From NCBI GenBank assembly GCA_016218915.1, contig JACRCQ010000058.1, forward strand, positions 1 through 64,000: a stretch of DNA of 64,000 nt, written 5' to 3'. The position numbers were made by a program, and so were the translations under genes. Under the pieces are notes generated by a model, which worked only from the letters and a program-made list of their open reading frames with translations, searched no databases and was not told where the DNA came from. This stretch comes from Deltaproteobacteria bacterium (GTDB lineage: Bacteria > Myxococcota_A > Polyangia > Polyangiales > Polyangiaceae). Shown here one piece after another: positions 41,556 to 49,951 of this stretch (the first letter of the stretch is position 1; each line of letters begins with the position of its first letter).

Positions 41556-42956
41556 TCAGGCCGGGCGACGCCCATGCGGATCCCGATTCCGAGCTGCCTT
41601 GCTCGCGTGCACCGCCGCAATCACCACTGCCAGAACCACTCCGATCCCTCGCGTCATCCAGCCTTCTGTCAGAAACACCAGCACCATCGCCACGAGCACC
41701 GGCAGCAGGTACGGCACCGCCCAGCGAAAGACATATCCCCCAAAGGACGGCATCCTGACGCCGCCCGACTCTGCGATCGACTTGACCATGAAGTTCGGAC
41801 CATTTCCGATGTAGGTCATCGCCCCGCAGAGCACCGCTCCAAGGCTGACCGCAGTCAGATAGGTGCTGCGGACTCCAGCCACCAGATCAGTCCCTCCCGC
41901 CCCTTTGGCGAGCTCGAAGAACACCGCATACGTCGGCGCATTGTCCAGCACCGAGCTCAGCCCACCGGTCAGCCCGAACAACCAGATCGCGTTGAGCGGC
42001 AGCGACGGAGCGACCTGCGCTACCCACCGCAGCGCAGGCACCATGGTCAGGAAGATCCCACTGAACAGCGCAGCTACCTCCAGGATCGGCTCCCACTTGA
42101 ACTCGTGACCCGCCCGCCGCGCCCTACGCCCCGTGAGCCAGGAGCCGCACGCAGCTCCGATCATCGCCGCTTCCCGCAGCGGGAGCCAAGCGCTCCACGA
42201 TGCATGGCCTTCGAGAATCGACTCGAGATCCACCGAAGGAAGCGTGGCCGCGCAGACCACGATGGCCAGCAGCCAGGCAAGATGACGCTTGCCGCGGATC
42301 GAGATCGGCACGATCTCCGCGTCGTCACGAGCGATCGCTGTCGCGCTCTCCTTCGCGTACATCTGGCGATCCAGCCCGTAGAACGACAGCAGCAGCAGGC
42401 CGTTGACGAAGAGCCATTCGGCTGTGAGGTGCAGGGTCCACAGGAAGGGCACTCCGCGCAGGAAGCCCAGGAACAAAGGCGGATCCCCGAGCGGCGTGAG
42501 AAGTCCGCCCGTGTTCGCAACGATGATCACTGCAAACACGAAGATGTGGGCCTTGAGCTCGCGCTCGCGATTGGTGCTGAGCAGCGGCCGGACCAGCAGC
42601 ATCGCTGCTCCCGTGGTGCCGATGAACGAAGCCACAAGAGCTCCTACAGCCAGCATCAGTGCGTTGTTCCTGGGCGATGCCTGGATGTCCCCCTCCACCG
42701 AGATCCCGCCCGTCGCGACGTACAGGCACGCCAGCAGCGTGATGAAGTGCCCGTACTCCACCGCCGCGTGGATGACCGCGTGATTCTCCCCGCCAACGCA
42801 AAGCCAGACCGCGGTGGGCAGCCCCAGCCCGAGCGCCACGCCAAGCTGCAGCCGCGCGCTCTGCCAGCGTTCCCTCACGCCCGGGATCAGCGGCGCTGTG
42901 GCGATGCACGCCAGCAGGGCAACAAAGGGGATCAGTCCCCACCAGCGAATGACCAT
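41556..42956 (-). CDS. nhaD: NhaD-type Na+/H+ antiporter (ion transporter superfamily)
   Basis: 466 residues with about 12 hydrophobic segments. Conserved blocks include GGISVEGDIQASPRNN, SFIGTTGAAMLLVRPLL and the NTGGLLTPLGDPPLFLGFLR stretch, typical of the NhaD/ArsB-like fold, and SSVLDNAPTYAVFFELAKG with PNFMVKSIAESGG in the second half. These proteins exchange cytosolic Na+ for protons at the inner membrane. A purine-rich GGAAAG lies upstream of ATG 42956. It is a single gene divergent from a MarR remnant. Na+ versus other substrates cannot be told from sequence alone. Confidence 0.85.
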   Translation of the reverse strand: MVIRWWGLIPFVALLACIATAPLIPGVRERWQSARLQLGVALGLGLPTAVWLCVGGENHAVIHAAVEYGHFITLLACLYVATGGISVEGDIQASPRNNALMLAVGALVASFIGTTGAAMLLVRPLLSTNRERELKAHIFVFAVIIVANTGGLLTPLGDPPLFLGFLRGVPFLWTLHLTAEWLFVNGLLLLSFYGLDRQMYAKESATAIARDDAEIVPISIRGKRHLAWLLAIVVCAATLPSVDLESILEGHASWSAWLPLREAAMIGAACGSWLTGRRARRAGHEFKWEPILEVAALFSGIFLTMVPALRWVAQVAPSLPLNAIWLFGLTGGLSSVLDNAPTYAVFFELAKGAGGTDLVAGVRSTYLTAVSLGAVLCGAMTYIGNGPNFMVKSIAESGGVRMPSFGGYVFRWAVPYLLPVLVAMVLVFLTEGWMTRGIGVVLAVVIAAVHASKAARNRDPHGRRPA

Positions 42957-43034
42957 GCTCTGCTTTCCATTCCATGCGGGTCCAGGGGCGCCCCAGGCTA
43001 CGCTCAGTTCCTCACGATTTGCGAAGTTCTGCTC

Positions 43035-43289
43035 GTGTCGTTGGACCCGATCTATCCTAACCCGCGAACCCTTGCCACCTGCCGAGCCGAATATGCCGAC
43101 CAGGGCGATGCGCGCTCCGTGATGATCGCCCTGACGCCCCTGGGCCAGAGGCTGGTCAAGCGACGACGCAAGGAGCTGGCCGAAGCTCAGCGCATGCTCC
43201 TTTCACGCATGACCCCGGAAGGCCAGCAGACCTTCATCCAGGCGTTCGAGACCATCGACCAGCTCGCCCGCAAAGCCATACCGTCGTGA
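43035..43289 (+). pseudogene. C-terminal remnant of a MarR-family regulator
   Basis: The frame ends with GDARSVMIALTPLGQRLVKR and LSRMTPEGQQTFIQAFETID, which match the wing and C-terminal dimerisation helices of MarR regulators (D.R..L..LT..G). The N-terminal helix and the recognition helix are absent; upstream sequence in this frame (SLDPIYPNPRTLATCRAEYA) is unrelated. It appears to be a 5'-truncated gene ending 9 bp from the LIC_10091-like gene. A short functional protein starting at an internal codon is unlikely. Confidence 0.5.
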
Positions 43290-43298
43290 CGCTCCGGC

Positions 43299-44540
43299 TC
43301 ACCCTCCCTGATCGGTCGTGACCTCCCAGTAGCTCCGCCACGGCTTGCGCTCTGCACGGTCCAGGAACCCCTGCGCCGACATCACCAGAGAGGTCGTGCG
43401 ATGACCTTCCCTCTGACGCGGATGCTTGCGCCCCTGATCGAACCAGACCCGGACGAGCACGCTGGCCGGATCCACAGGGAGCGCCCGCACATTCGAGACG
43501 AATCGGCCGTACTTGCCATCCTGGAACAGGTACTGCTCCACATTCGAAGTGTAGAAGACCCCGAGCGTCAGCCCACGCTCGCGCATGTCCTTGCCAATGC
43601 TTACCAGCGCCTTTTCGCCCAGGAAGTCACCGACCACGGGCACGACGCGGTTTGCCACCATCAGGGCTCGCACGCGCTGCCATGCCTGCTCGGTTCCCAG
43701 AAAGCTGGCCGCTTCCCCATCCTGCGTCGTCTGCGCCAGCAGCGATCCCACGCTCGGGTACCTGCGCGCGCTGCCTTCCATGGTGTACGCGAGCTCCAGC
43801 CCCTTCTTGAAGAACTCCTGATGGATCTTGGCGACGCTCTTGCGGTCTTCGCTGGTGAGCTTCAGGCCCAAGCGCGCCATCAACGCCAGCGATCGCTCCA
43901 CGCCCTTGTCCCTGAGGCTCGCGTCCCCGGCAACCTTGCTGAACGCCTCGGCGAGCTCCTTGGCTGAAGCGGAGGCTTCGCGGCCGACCAGGGACGCAGG
44001 CACGGGGCGTGCGGTCAGCGCAGACACGAACTCGGCTCGATTCGAGCCGGATTCCATGCATGCGCGCAGCACGAGGTGCTCGATGATGTTTCCGCGCCGG
44101 ATGTCGACGATGTACGCCATCGGCGGATCGATCATCGCCAGATAGGTGAGATTCTGCTCCGGCCCAACGCCGACGTAGGCCTTGCCCCGAAGCGTTTCCT
44201 TCTTCAGCTCGCTCGCGACGTCGAGATACGAAGTCTCGTTCGACACGAAGTTGTCGCTGGGGAAGTCTCCCGGCCTCTCCGAGAGCCTCTCGATCAAGGC
44301 CCCAAGCTCGGCGTCGGACATTGCCGCGCCGCGTGCGCTGCCAGAGTCCTGCGAGCCTGCGTCCGATGCTCGAGCCGCCGACCCGGAAGGCGCTGCAGCG
44401 GCTGCATCGGGCGTGTTGGGGGCGCCGGGCTGCGGAGCAGGCGTCTCGCGCGAGCCGTCACGGCACGACGTGACGAGCAGCATGGCGGCCAGCAGGAGCG
44501 ATCGTCTCACGAGAATCCTAACGCTGCTGCGCTCGTTCAT
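43299..44540 (-). CDS. LIC_10091-like lipoprotein
   Basis: 413 residues from ATG 44540, which has GAAGGA upstream and opens a lipoprotein signal (SLLLAAMLLVTSC-RDG). A Pro/Ala/Ser linker follows to about 75. The globular part contains DFPSDNFVSNETSYLDVASE and AYVGVGPEQNLTYLAMIDPP, then YIVDIRRGNIIEHLVLRACM, strongly reminiscent of the LIC_10091 family, first noted in Leptospira, with a Rossmann-like fold but unknown activity. The N-terminal extension in the same frame upstream of 44540 antisenses the FadL gene and is ignored. It follows fadL by 20 bp, so it is probably part of that operon. Confidence 0.65.
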   Translation of the reverse strand: MNERSSVRILVRRSLLLAAMLLVTSCRDGSRETPAPQPGAPNTPDAAAAAPSGSAARASDAGSQDSGSARGAAMSDAELGALIERLSERPGDFPSDNFVSNETSYLDVASELKKETLRGKAYVGVGPEQNLTYLAMIDPPMAYIVDIRRGNIIEHLVLRACMESGSNRAEFVSALTARPVPASLVGREASASAKELAEAFSKVAGDASLRDKGVERSLALMARLGLKLTSEDRKSVAKIHQEFFKKGLELAYTMEGSARRYPSVGSLLAQTTQDGEAASFLGTEQAWQRVRALMVANRVVPVVGDFLGEKALVSIGKDMRERGLTLGVFYTSNVEQYLFQDGKYGRFVSNVRALPVDPASVLVRVWFDQGRKHPRQREGHRTTSLVMSAQGFLDRAERKPWRSYWEVTTDQGG

Positions 44541-44560
44541 GTTCCTTCGCCGTGGATGCG

Positions 44561-45832
44561 TCACCAGCCCGCGGCTCTCGGGCCGGCTCCGAGCTTTGCT
44601 GTGAAGGTCACCGATACGACATGGCTCGTGGTCCAGTACGTCCCCTCCGGGCTCTCCTTGCCGCCCGTGGCACGGGTCGGCCAGTTCATCCCGAGGATGT
44701 ACCCGAGATCCGCCTTCCACCAGCACGACGCGTATCCAGCGCCCACAGCCACGTCGAGGATGTGCGTGTCCGGCAGGGAAGGGGACAGGTACTCCGGACG
44801 GCTGGGCTTCTGCTCGTACATAAGCCCGGTGCGAAGGCGCACGCCGCTGCGGCCCAACGGGCCGTCCACGCCGAAGCGCGCAACGACGACATCCTTGAAG
44901 TGGTACTCCGCCACGGCTTCCGGCGCTTGATCGAACTTCAGCACCTGCTTGTCGTACACGCTCCATCGGATCAGGCTCGCCTCCGCGGAGAAGGCGATGT
45001 CGGACCTGGTCTTGAACATCAAGCCTGCGGTGAGCATGTCCGGCAGAGTGGCCGAGGATGTGCCGCCCTGATCGCGCAGGTCGCGGGCGAACTCGGGGCG
45101 CGCAGGGTCGAAGTCAGCCTTGCCCTCGAACGAAAGTGAAACCTGGCTCCTGTAGGCAAGCGCAGCATGAAGCCGGTCGGGAAGGATGCGAGCGAGGATT
45201 CCCGCGTTGAAGCCGTATCCCCACGCGCCTGCCCCCACGCGTACCGAGCCTCCGATCGGCGCCGGCAATCCGTTCGTAAGATCAGCCACGGCCCGCACTG
45301 CGTCGAATCCGGCACCCAAGCTGAGATGGTCCGACAGCCTGTAGGCCACGGTCGGGTTGAACGTGTATGTGGTCATGCTCGAGCGCACTGTGTTTTCTCG
45401 ACCCGGCCACGTCGGCGGCCACGCTGCCCCGAGTCCCCAGGCGGAGTACACGCCCATGCCGAGCGTGAGCCGGTCGGTCAGATGCCCCGACGCGAACCAA
45501 GCGAACGCCGGCGAAACCGTGGGGTCTGCCTTGGTCTCTGCTCCGGTCCCCTCCTGCGTGAAGCGCGTCCGAACCAGATAGAGCATCCCCGTGAGCGACA
45601 TCTGGTGGCCCGACACAAAGGACAATCCTGCCGGGTTGTACCAGACCGCGGCCGGCTCCTTGGTGCTCGCCACCACCGCTGACACCTTGCCCATGCCCTC
45701 CGCAGACTGGTCGAACAGCAGGTAGCCGCTCGCATCCGCTGGCGATGCGAGCAGCGTTGCGGCCAGCGCCACCAGCGCGCCGATCAGGGCAGCGCCGACC
45801 TCACGGGTTCGGGAAGCTGAAGGCGTACACAT
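44561..45832 (-). CDS. fadL: OmpP1/FadL-family outer-membrane transporter
   Basis: 423 residues with a Sec signal ending near ASPADA-SGY. The N-terminal hatch has the family hallmark SGYLLFDQSAEGMGKVSAVV and EPAAVWYNPAGLSFVSG (NPAG). The remainder is a 14-strand-type barrel with regular aromatic girdles, ending in a Trp. FadL proteins import long-chain fatty acids or other hydrophobic compounds across the outer membrane. Its start lies 32 bp inside the upstream VolA-like gene, implying coupled translation. Downstream is the LIC_10091-like lipoprotein. Substrate is inferred. Confidence 0.88.
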   Translation of the reverse strand: MCTPSASRTREVGAALIGALVALAATLLASPADASGYLLFDQSAEGMGKVSAVVASTKEPAAVWYNPAGLSFVSGHQMSLTGMLYLVRTRFTQEGTGAETKADPTVSPAFAWFASGHLTDRLTLGMGVYSAWGLGAAWPPTWPGRENTVRSSMTTYTFNPTVAYRLSDHLSLGAGFDAVRAVADLTNGLPAPIGGSVRVGAGAWGYGFNAGILARILPDRLHAALAYRSQVSLSFEGKADFDPARPEFARDLRDQGGTSSATLPDMLTAGLMFKTRSDIAFSAEASLIRWSVYDKQVLKFDQAPEAVAEYHFKDVVVARFGVDGPLGRSGVRLRTGLMYEQKPSRPEYLSPSLPDTHILDVAVGAGYASCWWKADLGYILGMNWPTRATGGKESPEGTYWTTSHVVSVTFTAKLGAGPRAAGW

Positions 45833-47165
45833 ACGCGATGTTCTCCCTCTTGAGGTTGGTCAGCTGAACGAACAGCGGGTCATCCAGCAACGCCTTCAGA
45901 TCCAGGCGGCCTGCCTCCAGCTGCGCTGCGTCCGCGTCGGCCACACCTTCGACCGTGCTGTGTCCAGCGCTGTCGACGAGCGAGCCGCGGCTGCGAAGCA
46001 GCACAGCCATGGGCGGCGCCACGAACGGCAGCCCCTGCGCGTTCGTCACACCGTCGGTCACGATGATGCCGTACAGATCGCCGTTCACCATCGGCGCTGC
46101 GGTCTTCAGGGCGATGACCCCGCCCGTGCGCTCCACCGTGAACGCAGGAACGCCTTTGTCGAAGTCGTTCTTCTCGAGCGCAGTCAAGTCGAGCAGGAAC
46201 ACGGTTCCCTTGGTCGAGAAGGAGAAGGGCGTGAGCTTCGAGTCGTCGACGCTGCCCTTGAAGTCCAGCTCGAGGGTCGACGTGCCCACCACGCGCGGGA
46301 TGCGTCCAAGGCCGGGATTGAGCTCGATCACGGAGCCGGAGTGGGTGGGGAACGCCCAGGCCGAAGCCACTTCGTCCATGGGCAGCTTGGCAACCTGCGC
46401 GAGCGTGTCCCACAGATGCAGAGTCGGCCCGTATAGCTGGCGGATGGATTCGAGGTCAGACAGATCGCGGAAGAGCTGGGCGCTGTCGGTCTGCGGACTT
46501 GCCAGCAGCTGGGCGTAGGGACAACGGGGGTCGAGCTCCGATGCGGTCTTTGCTCCGCAGGTGAGCGATTCGTTCAGCTTGAAGAGCACGTAGGGGACCG
46601 ACGACACGAACTTTCTTCCTTCGGTCGATCGGATTCCGTTCGCGTACCCGCGCACGCCCACGAAATAGGAGCTTCCGACGTCCCATCCCTGCTTCGCACC
46701 CACCGCGATCTGGCGGGTTGTGTCGTCGTAGCTCAACTGCAGGTCCGTCAGCTGCGCGCCCAAGGCTGCATTGACCACCACCACATTGCCGAGCTGCTGC
46801 AACGACGAGGTCTGGACCGGCGCGGTCACAGGAGCTGTAGCCGCCATGTCGGTGGGGAATCCGTCGAGCGCGCCGAGGTACTTGTAGAACTCGCACTGTG
46901 CCTGCGACATCGATTGCGCCGCAGCGCAATCCTCGGGTACATCCACACCGGCCAGGGAAAAGTCGATGCGACCTGTGGATGGATTGACGACGATGTTGGT
47001 AGGTTGCGGCAGCAGTGGCGGCGTGGCAGCAGGATCGAACGGCAGCGTCTCCGGGATGTCGTCGTCGCTGGCAATCCCGGGTGCACAGGCCGCAGATGCC
47101 ACGCAGCAGCATGCAGCGCCCAGGACAGCGCGCGCCGCGCTTGCACACAATTCGCGTACCCTCAT
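45801..47165 (-). CDS. Lipoprotein resembling the N-terminal domain of VolA/Pla-1-cef lipases
   Basis: 454 residues. The signal is MRVRELCASAARAVLGAACC with a Cys-rich end; the lipid Cys is probably in VASAAC-APG. The mature start, with TNIVVNPSTGRIDFSLAGVD and later LGALDGFPTDMAATAPVTAP, matches the N-terminal domain of bacterial virulence-factor lipases (VolA type). Ig-like strands follow (APMVNGDLYGIIVTDGVTNA). No C-terminal alpha/beta-hydrolase and no GxSxG motif is present, so it is not a full lipase. In Vibrio, VolA is an outer-membrane lysophospholipase acting with FadL. Here the overlap with fadL (32 bp) suggests an accessory or ligand-binding subunit. Confidence 0.7.
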   Translation of the reverse strand: MRVRELCASAARAVLGAACCCVASAACAPGIASDDDIPETLPFDPAATPPLLPQPTNIVVNPSTGRIDFSLAGVDVPEDCAAAQSMSQAQCEFYKYLGALDGFPTDMAATAPVTAPVQTSSLQQLGNVVVVNAALGAQLTDLQLSYDDTTRQIAVGAKQGWDVGSSYFVGVRGYANGIRSTEGRKFVSSVPYVLFKLNESLTCGAKTASELDPRCPYAQLLASPQTDSAQLFRDLSDLESIRQLYGPTLHLWDTLAQVAKLPMDEVASAWAFPTHSGSVIELNPGLGRIPRVVGTSTLELDFKGSVDDSKLTPFSFSTKGTVFLLDLTALEKNDFDKGVPAFTVERTGGVIALKTAAPMVNGDLYGIIVTDGVTNAQGLPFVAPPMAVLLRSRGSLVDSAGHSTVEGVADADAAQLEAGRLDLKALLDDPLFVQLTNLKRENIAYVYAFSFPNP

Positions 47166-47171
47166 GCGCGC

Positions 47172-47200
47172 ATTGTCGTGGCACGATGCCGGTGGGTCAA
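47172..47200 (-). promoter_or_regulatory. Candidate promoter TTGACC-N17-GACAAT
   Basis: On the minus strand TTGACC (47195-47200) and GACAAT (47172-47177) have a 17-bp spacer. The -10 ends 6 nt before ATG 47165, so transcription would begin at or next to the start codon. No Shine-Dalgarno is visible. It would drive the VolA-like/fadL/LIC_10091-like operon. Confidence 0.5.
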
Positions 47201-47252
47201 TGCCACACAGCGGCTGCGAGTTCGATTATCATGGCCCGATGCGGAGATTCCC

Positions 47253-47618
47253 GTGAGGCGCGCCGAAGCGCTCGATCCCAAGACCATCACGCGATGCGGC
47301 AGCTGCACGCTGCATCTGGTCCAGCTCTGCTACGAGCGCAGCGCGCCCTTCCGCTGGTTTCGCGAGCCGCTGCTCCGCGGCATGAACGCGCTCGCATGGT
47401 GGCACCGGATCGACCCGCGCGACTACGACGTCCGCTCCGAGGCATGCAGAGGCTGCATCCGATTCCGCAAGAACGCGCTCAAGCAGGTGTCGCCCACGTT
47501 CCGGGTGCTCAACGATCTGGCCAACCCATGGTTCAATCGCTGGCGGGACTCCCTGGTGTCTTCCGAGGAGATCGCGCAAGCACGGAGCTTGCCTTCCGAG
47601 CGCGGCTTGTCCAAGTAG
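47253..47618 (+). CDS. Small four-Cys protein of unknown function
   Basis: 121 residues from GTG 47253, preceded by GGAG 7 nt upstream. It has two CxxC pairs, RCGSCTLHLVQLC near the N-terminus and ACRGCIRFRKNALKQ in the middle, probably one zinc site, plus a third early Cys. The rest is rich in Arg, Trp and Leu (FRWFREPLLRGMNALAWWHR). No signal peptide. Family not recognised. It sits 19 bp upstream of the MFS gene, so co-transcription is likely. Confidence 0.65.
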   Translation: MRRAEALDPKTITRCGSCTLHLVQLCYERSAPFRWFREPLLRGMNALAWWHRIDPRDYDVRSEACRGCIRFRKNALKQVSPTFRVLNDLANPWFNRWRDSLVSSEEIAQARSLPSERGLSK

Positions 47619-47637
47619 CATTGCGAGGAGATGGCGC

Positions 47638-48873
47638 GTGGACAAGCAGGATACTACGTCACCCCGCAATGCAGCGAGCTGGCTAGGGATCAATCGGGCC
47701 ACGCTCGCCGTGCTCGTCGTCACAGCCGGCCTCGGCATGTCCGAAGAGGTGTGGCGAAGCTTCCTTGCGATCCATCTGAAGGATACCGCCCAGGGCGTGG
47801 ACCAGGTGCTCGCTGCCGCCAAGTACATGGGCTTGTTCGCAGCCCTGGTGAACCTGATGGAGGGGTTCGGCTACATGGTCGGCGGCGCAGTCGCGCACAG
47901 GATGGGAGCCAGGACCGCACTGCTCGTGTCCGCCGCGCCCATGCTCGCAGGCTTCTGCATCCTGCTGCTCTCTCATCATCCCTTGCTCATCGTCGCAGGG
48001 GCCCTCCTGCTCACCAACTGGGAAGCGCTGTCGGTCCCCGCCACCTTCGACGTGGTCGGAAGCGAGGTGCCCAAGGACCGCCGAACCATCGCCTTCGCGA
48101 TGCAGAGCATCCAGAAGCGCCTCCCCAAGGTGCTCGGGCCGCTGATCGGCGGCCTCGTCATCTCGGTCGGATTCTGGGTCAATCTCACCGCCGCTTTCGG
48201 GCTCGTGGTCGTGGCGAGCATCATCCAGTTCCTGCTGCTCGCTCGCATGAAGCCCAAGTCCGACCCGAAGCCTGTGCCCTGGCGCGAGCTCATGCGGAGG
48301 ATCCCACCGGAGCTGCGGACGCTGCTGACCGCCGAGATCCTGCTTCGCTGGGGCGACTGGTTCGTTCGCGACTTCGCCGTGCTCTACGTGGTCGGCGTGT
48401 TGCTGCGCTCGAACGCGGAGGCAGGCGTGCTGGTGGCGGTCACGAGCCTCACAGCGCTGGTCACCTATGTGCCGATGGGCAAGCTGGTGGATCGCGCCAG
48501 CAGCCCCAAGCCGTTCATCGGGCTGACGTTCGCCCTCTTTGCCCTGTTCCCGATCAACCTGGTGTTCCTGCCCAAGCTGCTGCCACGGGTCGGCGTGCCC
48601 GTCATGGGAGCGCTCGTCGTGGTGTTCGTCCTCAACGGGTTGCGGGAGCTGGGCGAGCCCGCGCGCAAGGCGCTGATCGCTGGGGGCTTCGCACCCGAGG
48701 TGCGCGCGCGATCGGTCGGTTTGTACTGGGGGCTTCGCTCGTTCGCCTTCTTCCCAGCCCCGTTCATCTCGTATCTGCTGTGGAGCCGGGTGGGGCCAGA
48801 AGCCACGTTCCTGATCGGCGGAGGGATCGGCTTGCTCGGTACTGCCTGGTTCTGGCTCAGGATGAAGCGGTAG
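47638..48873 (+). CDS. Major facilitator superfamily transporter
   Basis: 411 residues with about 12 hydrophobic segments. MFS-like features include GGAVAHRMGARTALLVSAAP (loop 2-3, G-x(6)-R-like) and the matching YVPMGKLVDRASSPKPFIGL in the second half. The GTG start at 47638 has GCGAGGAGA about 5 nt upstream. The substrate cannot be inferred. The 3' end overlaps the convergent sensor-kinase gene by 17 bp. Confidence 0.85.
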   Translation: MDKQDTTSPRNAASWLGINRATLAVLVVTAGLGMSEEVWRSFLAIHLKDTAQGVDQVLAAAKYMGLFAALVNLMEGFGYMVGGAVAHRMGARTALLVSAAPMLAGFCILLLSHHPLLIVAGALLLTNWEALSVPATFDVVGSEVPKDRRTIAFAMQSIQKRLPKVLGPLIGGLVISVGFWVNLTAAFGLVVVASIIQFLLLARMKPKSDPKPVPWRELMRRIPPELRTLLTAEILLRWGDWFVRDFAVLYVVGVLLRSNAEAGVLVAVTSLTALVTYVPMGKLVDRASSPKPFIGLTFALFALFPINLVFLPKLLPRVGVPVMGALVVVFVLNGLRELGEPARKALIAGGFAPEVRARSVGLYWGLRSFAFFPAPFISYLLWSRVGPEATFLIGGGIGLLGTAWFWLRMKR

Positions 48874-49951
48874 CGTCCGGCGATGGCCCCTGCCGGTCCG
48901 CTGATGCAGGCGGCCACCCCACGCAGACCGTGGTCCCCTTGCCGACCGTGCTCTCCACGCGCAGCGTGCAGCCATGCAGATCGCCGACCCGGCGCACGAT
49001 CGCCAGCCCGAGCCCGACTCCGCTGGTGGCAGCTTCCCGCAGAGCGTCTGCGCGGTAGAACGGCTCGAACACGTGCGGCAACGCATCCGCAGGAATGCCT
49101 CGCCCGGTGTCGGCCACCCGAAGCTCCAGCCCTGCATCGGCCGCGATCAAGGTGACGGCAACGCTGCCGCCCTGATCCGTGTACCGGATGCCGTTGGCCA
49201 CCAGATTGCTCACCAGCTGCTTGGCAAGCGCGCGCTCGCCGGTCACGGTCGCTCGTTCCGGCACGTCGACCGTGAGGGACACGCCGGCTTCGCGCGCCAA
49301 TCCTTCGTATTCCTCGTAGGTCTCCAGCACGATCTGATCGAGCTGCACCGGGCCGAGCTCGAACGCCGACCGCTGCGACTCCATGCGAGACAGGAGCAGG
49401 AGATTGTCCACGAGCCCGGAGAGCCGGTCGACCTGCGACTGCAGCCGCGGGATCATCGCGCGGTATTCCTCTGAGCTCCGATCGCGGCGCTTCATCAGCT
49501 CCAGCTCCCCTTTGAGCGTGGCCAACGGCGTGTTCAGCTCGTGGGCCACGATCGTCGCGAAGTGGTCCATGTGCTGGAAGGAGCGCTCGAGCCTCGCAAT
49601 CATGCCGTTGAGCGTCTCGCCGAGCTCGCCGATCTCGTTGCGGCTCCTGATCTGGATGCGACGAGACAGATCCTCGGCCGTGATCGTCCTCGCGAGCGAG
49701 ACCATCTCCTGCACAGGGTGCAGGGCGCGCCCGATGACGAAGTGCCCGACGAGAGCGACCACGAAGATGGTAATCAACGCGAGCCAGCCGTGCTCCCAGA
49801 GCGCCTCGCGAAGGCTCGTCGACATGTCGGCGCTCGGCTCGTGCTCCTGCAGGTTGCGCGACAGCCCGATCACGTCTGCGCCCACGAACGCCGTCATGAT
49901 CAGCGTCACGCTCGCCGCGTACCACAGGGTGAGCTTCCAGCGGAGCGACAC
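48857..49951 (-). CDS. Sensor histidine kinase (OmpR-type partner)
   Basis: 364 residues from GTG 49951. TM1 is 7-29, a short periplasmic loop follows (30-55), TM2 is 56-75, then HAMP (about 75-128). The HisKA box is IVAHELNTPLATLKGEL with His137. N-box QLVSNLVANGIRYTD, G1 DTGRGIP and G2 GVGLGLAIV are intact. The stop of the response regulator (TAG) shares one base with this GTG, so translation is coupled. The short periplasmic loop suggests sensing in or near the membrane, as in CusS/QseC-like kinases. The TonB receptor is the natural target gene. Confidence 0.9.
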   Translation of the reverse strand: MSLRWKLTLWYAASVTLIMTAFVGADVIGLSRNLQEHEPSADMSTSLREALWEHGWLALITIFVVALVGHFVIGRALHPVQEMVSLARTITAEDLSRRIQIRSRNEIGELGETLNGMIARLERSFQHMDHFATIVAHELNTPLATLKGELELMKRRDRSSEEYRAMIPRLQSQVDRLSGLVDNLLLLSRMESQRSAFELGPVQLDQIVLETYEEYEGLAREAGVSLTVDVPERATVTGERALAKQLVSNLVANGIRYTDQGGSVAVTLIAADAGLELRVADTGRGIPADALPHVFEPFYRADALREAATSGVGLGLAIVRRVGDLHGCTLRVESTVGKGTTVCVGWPPASADRQGPSPDATASS

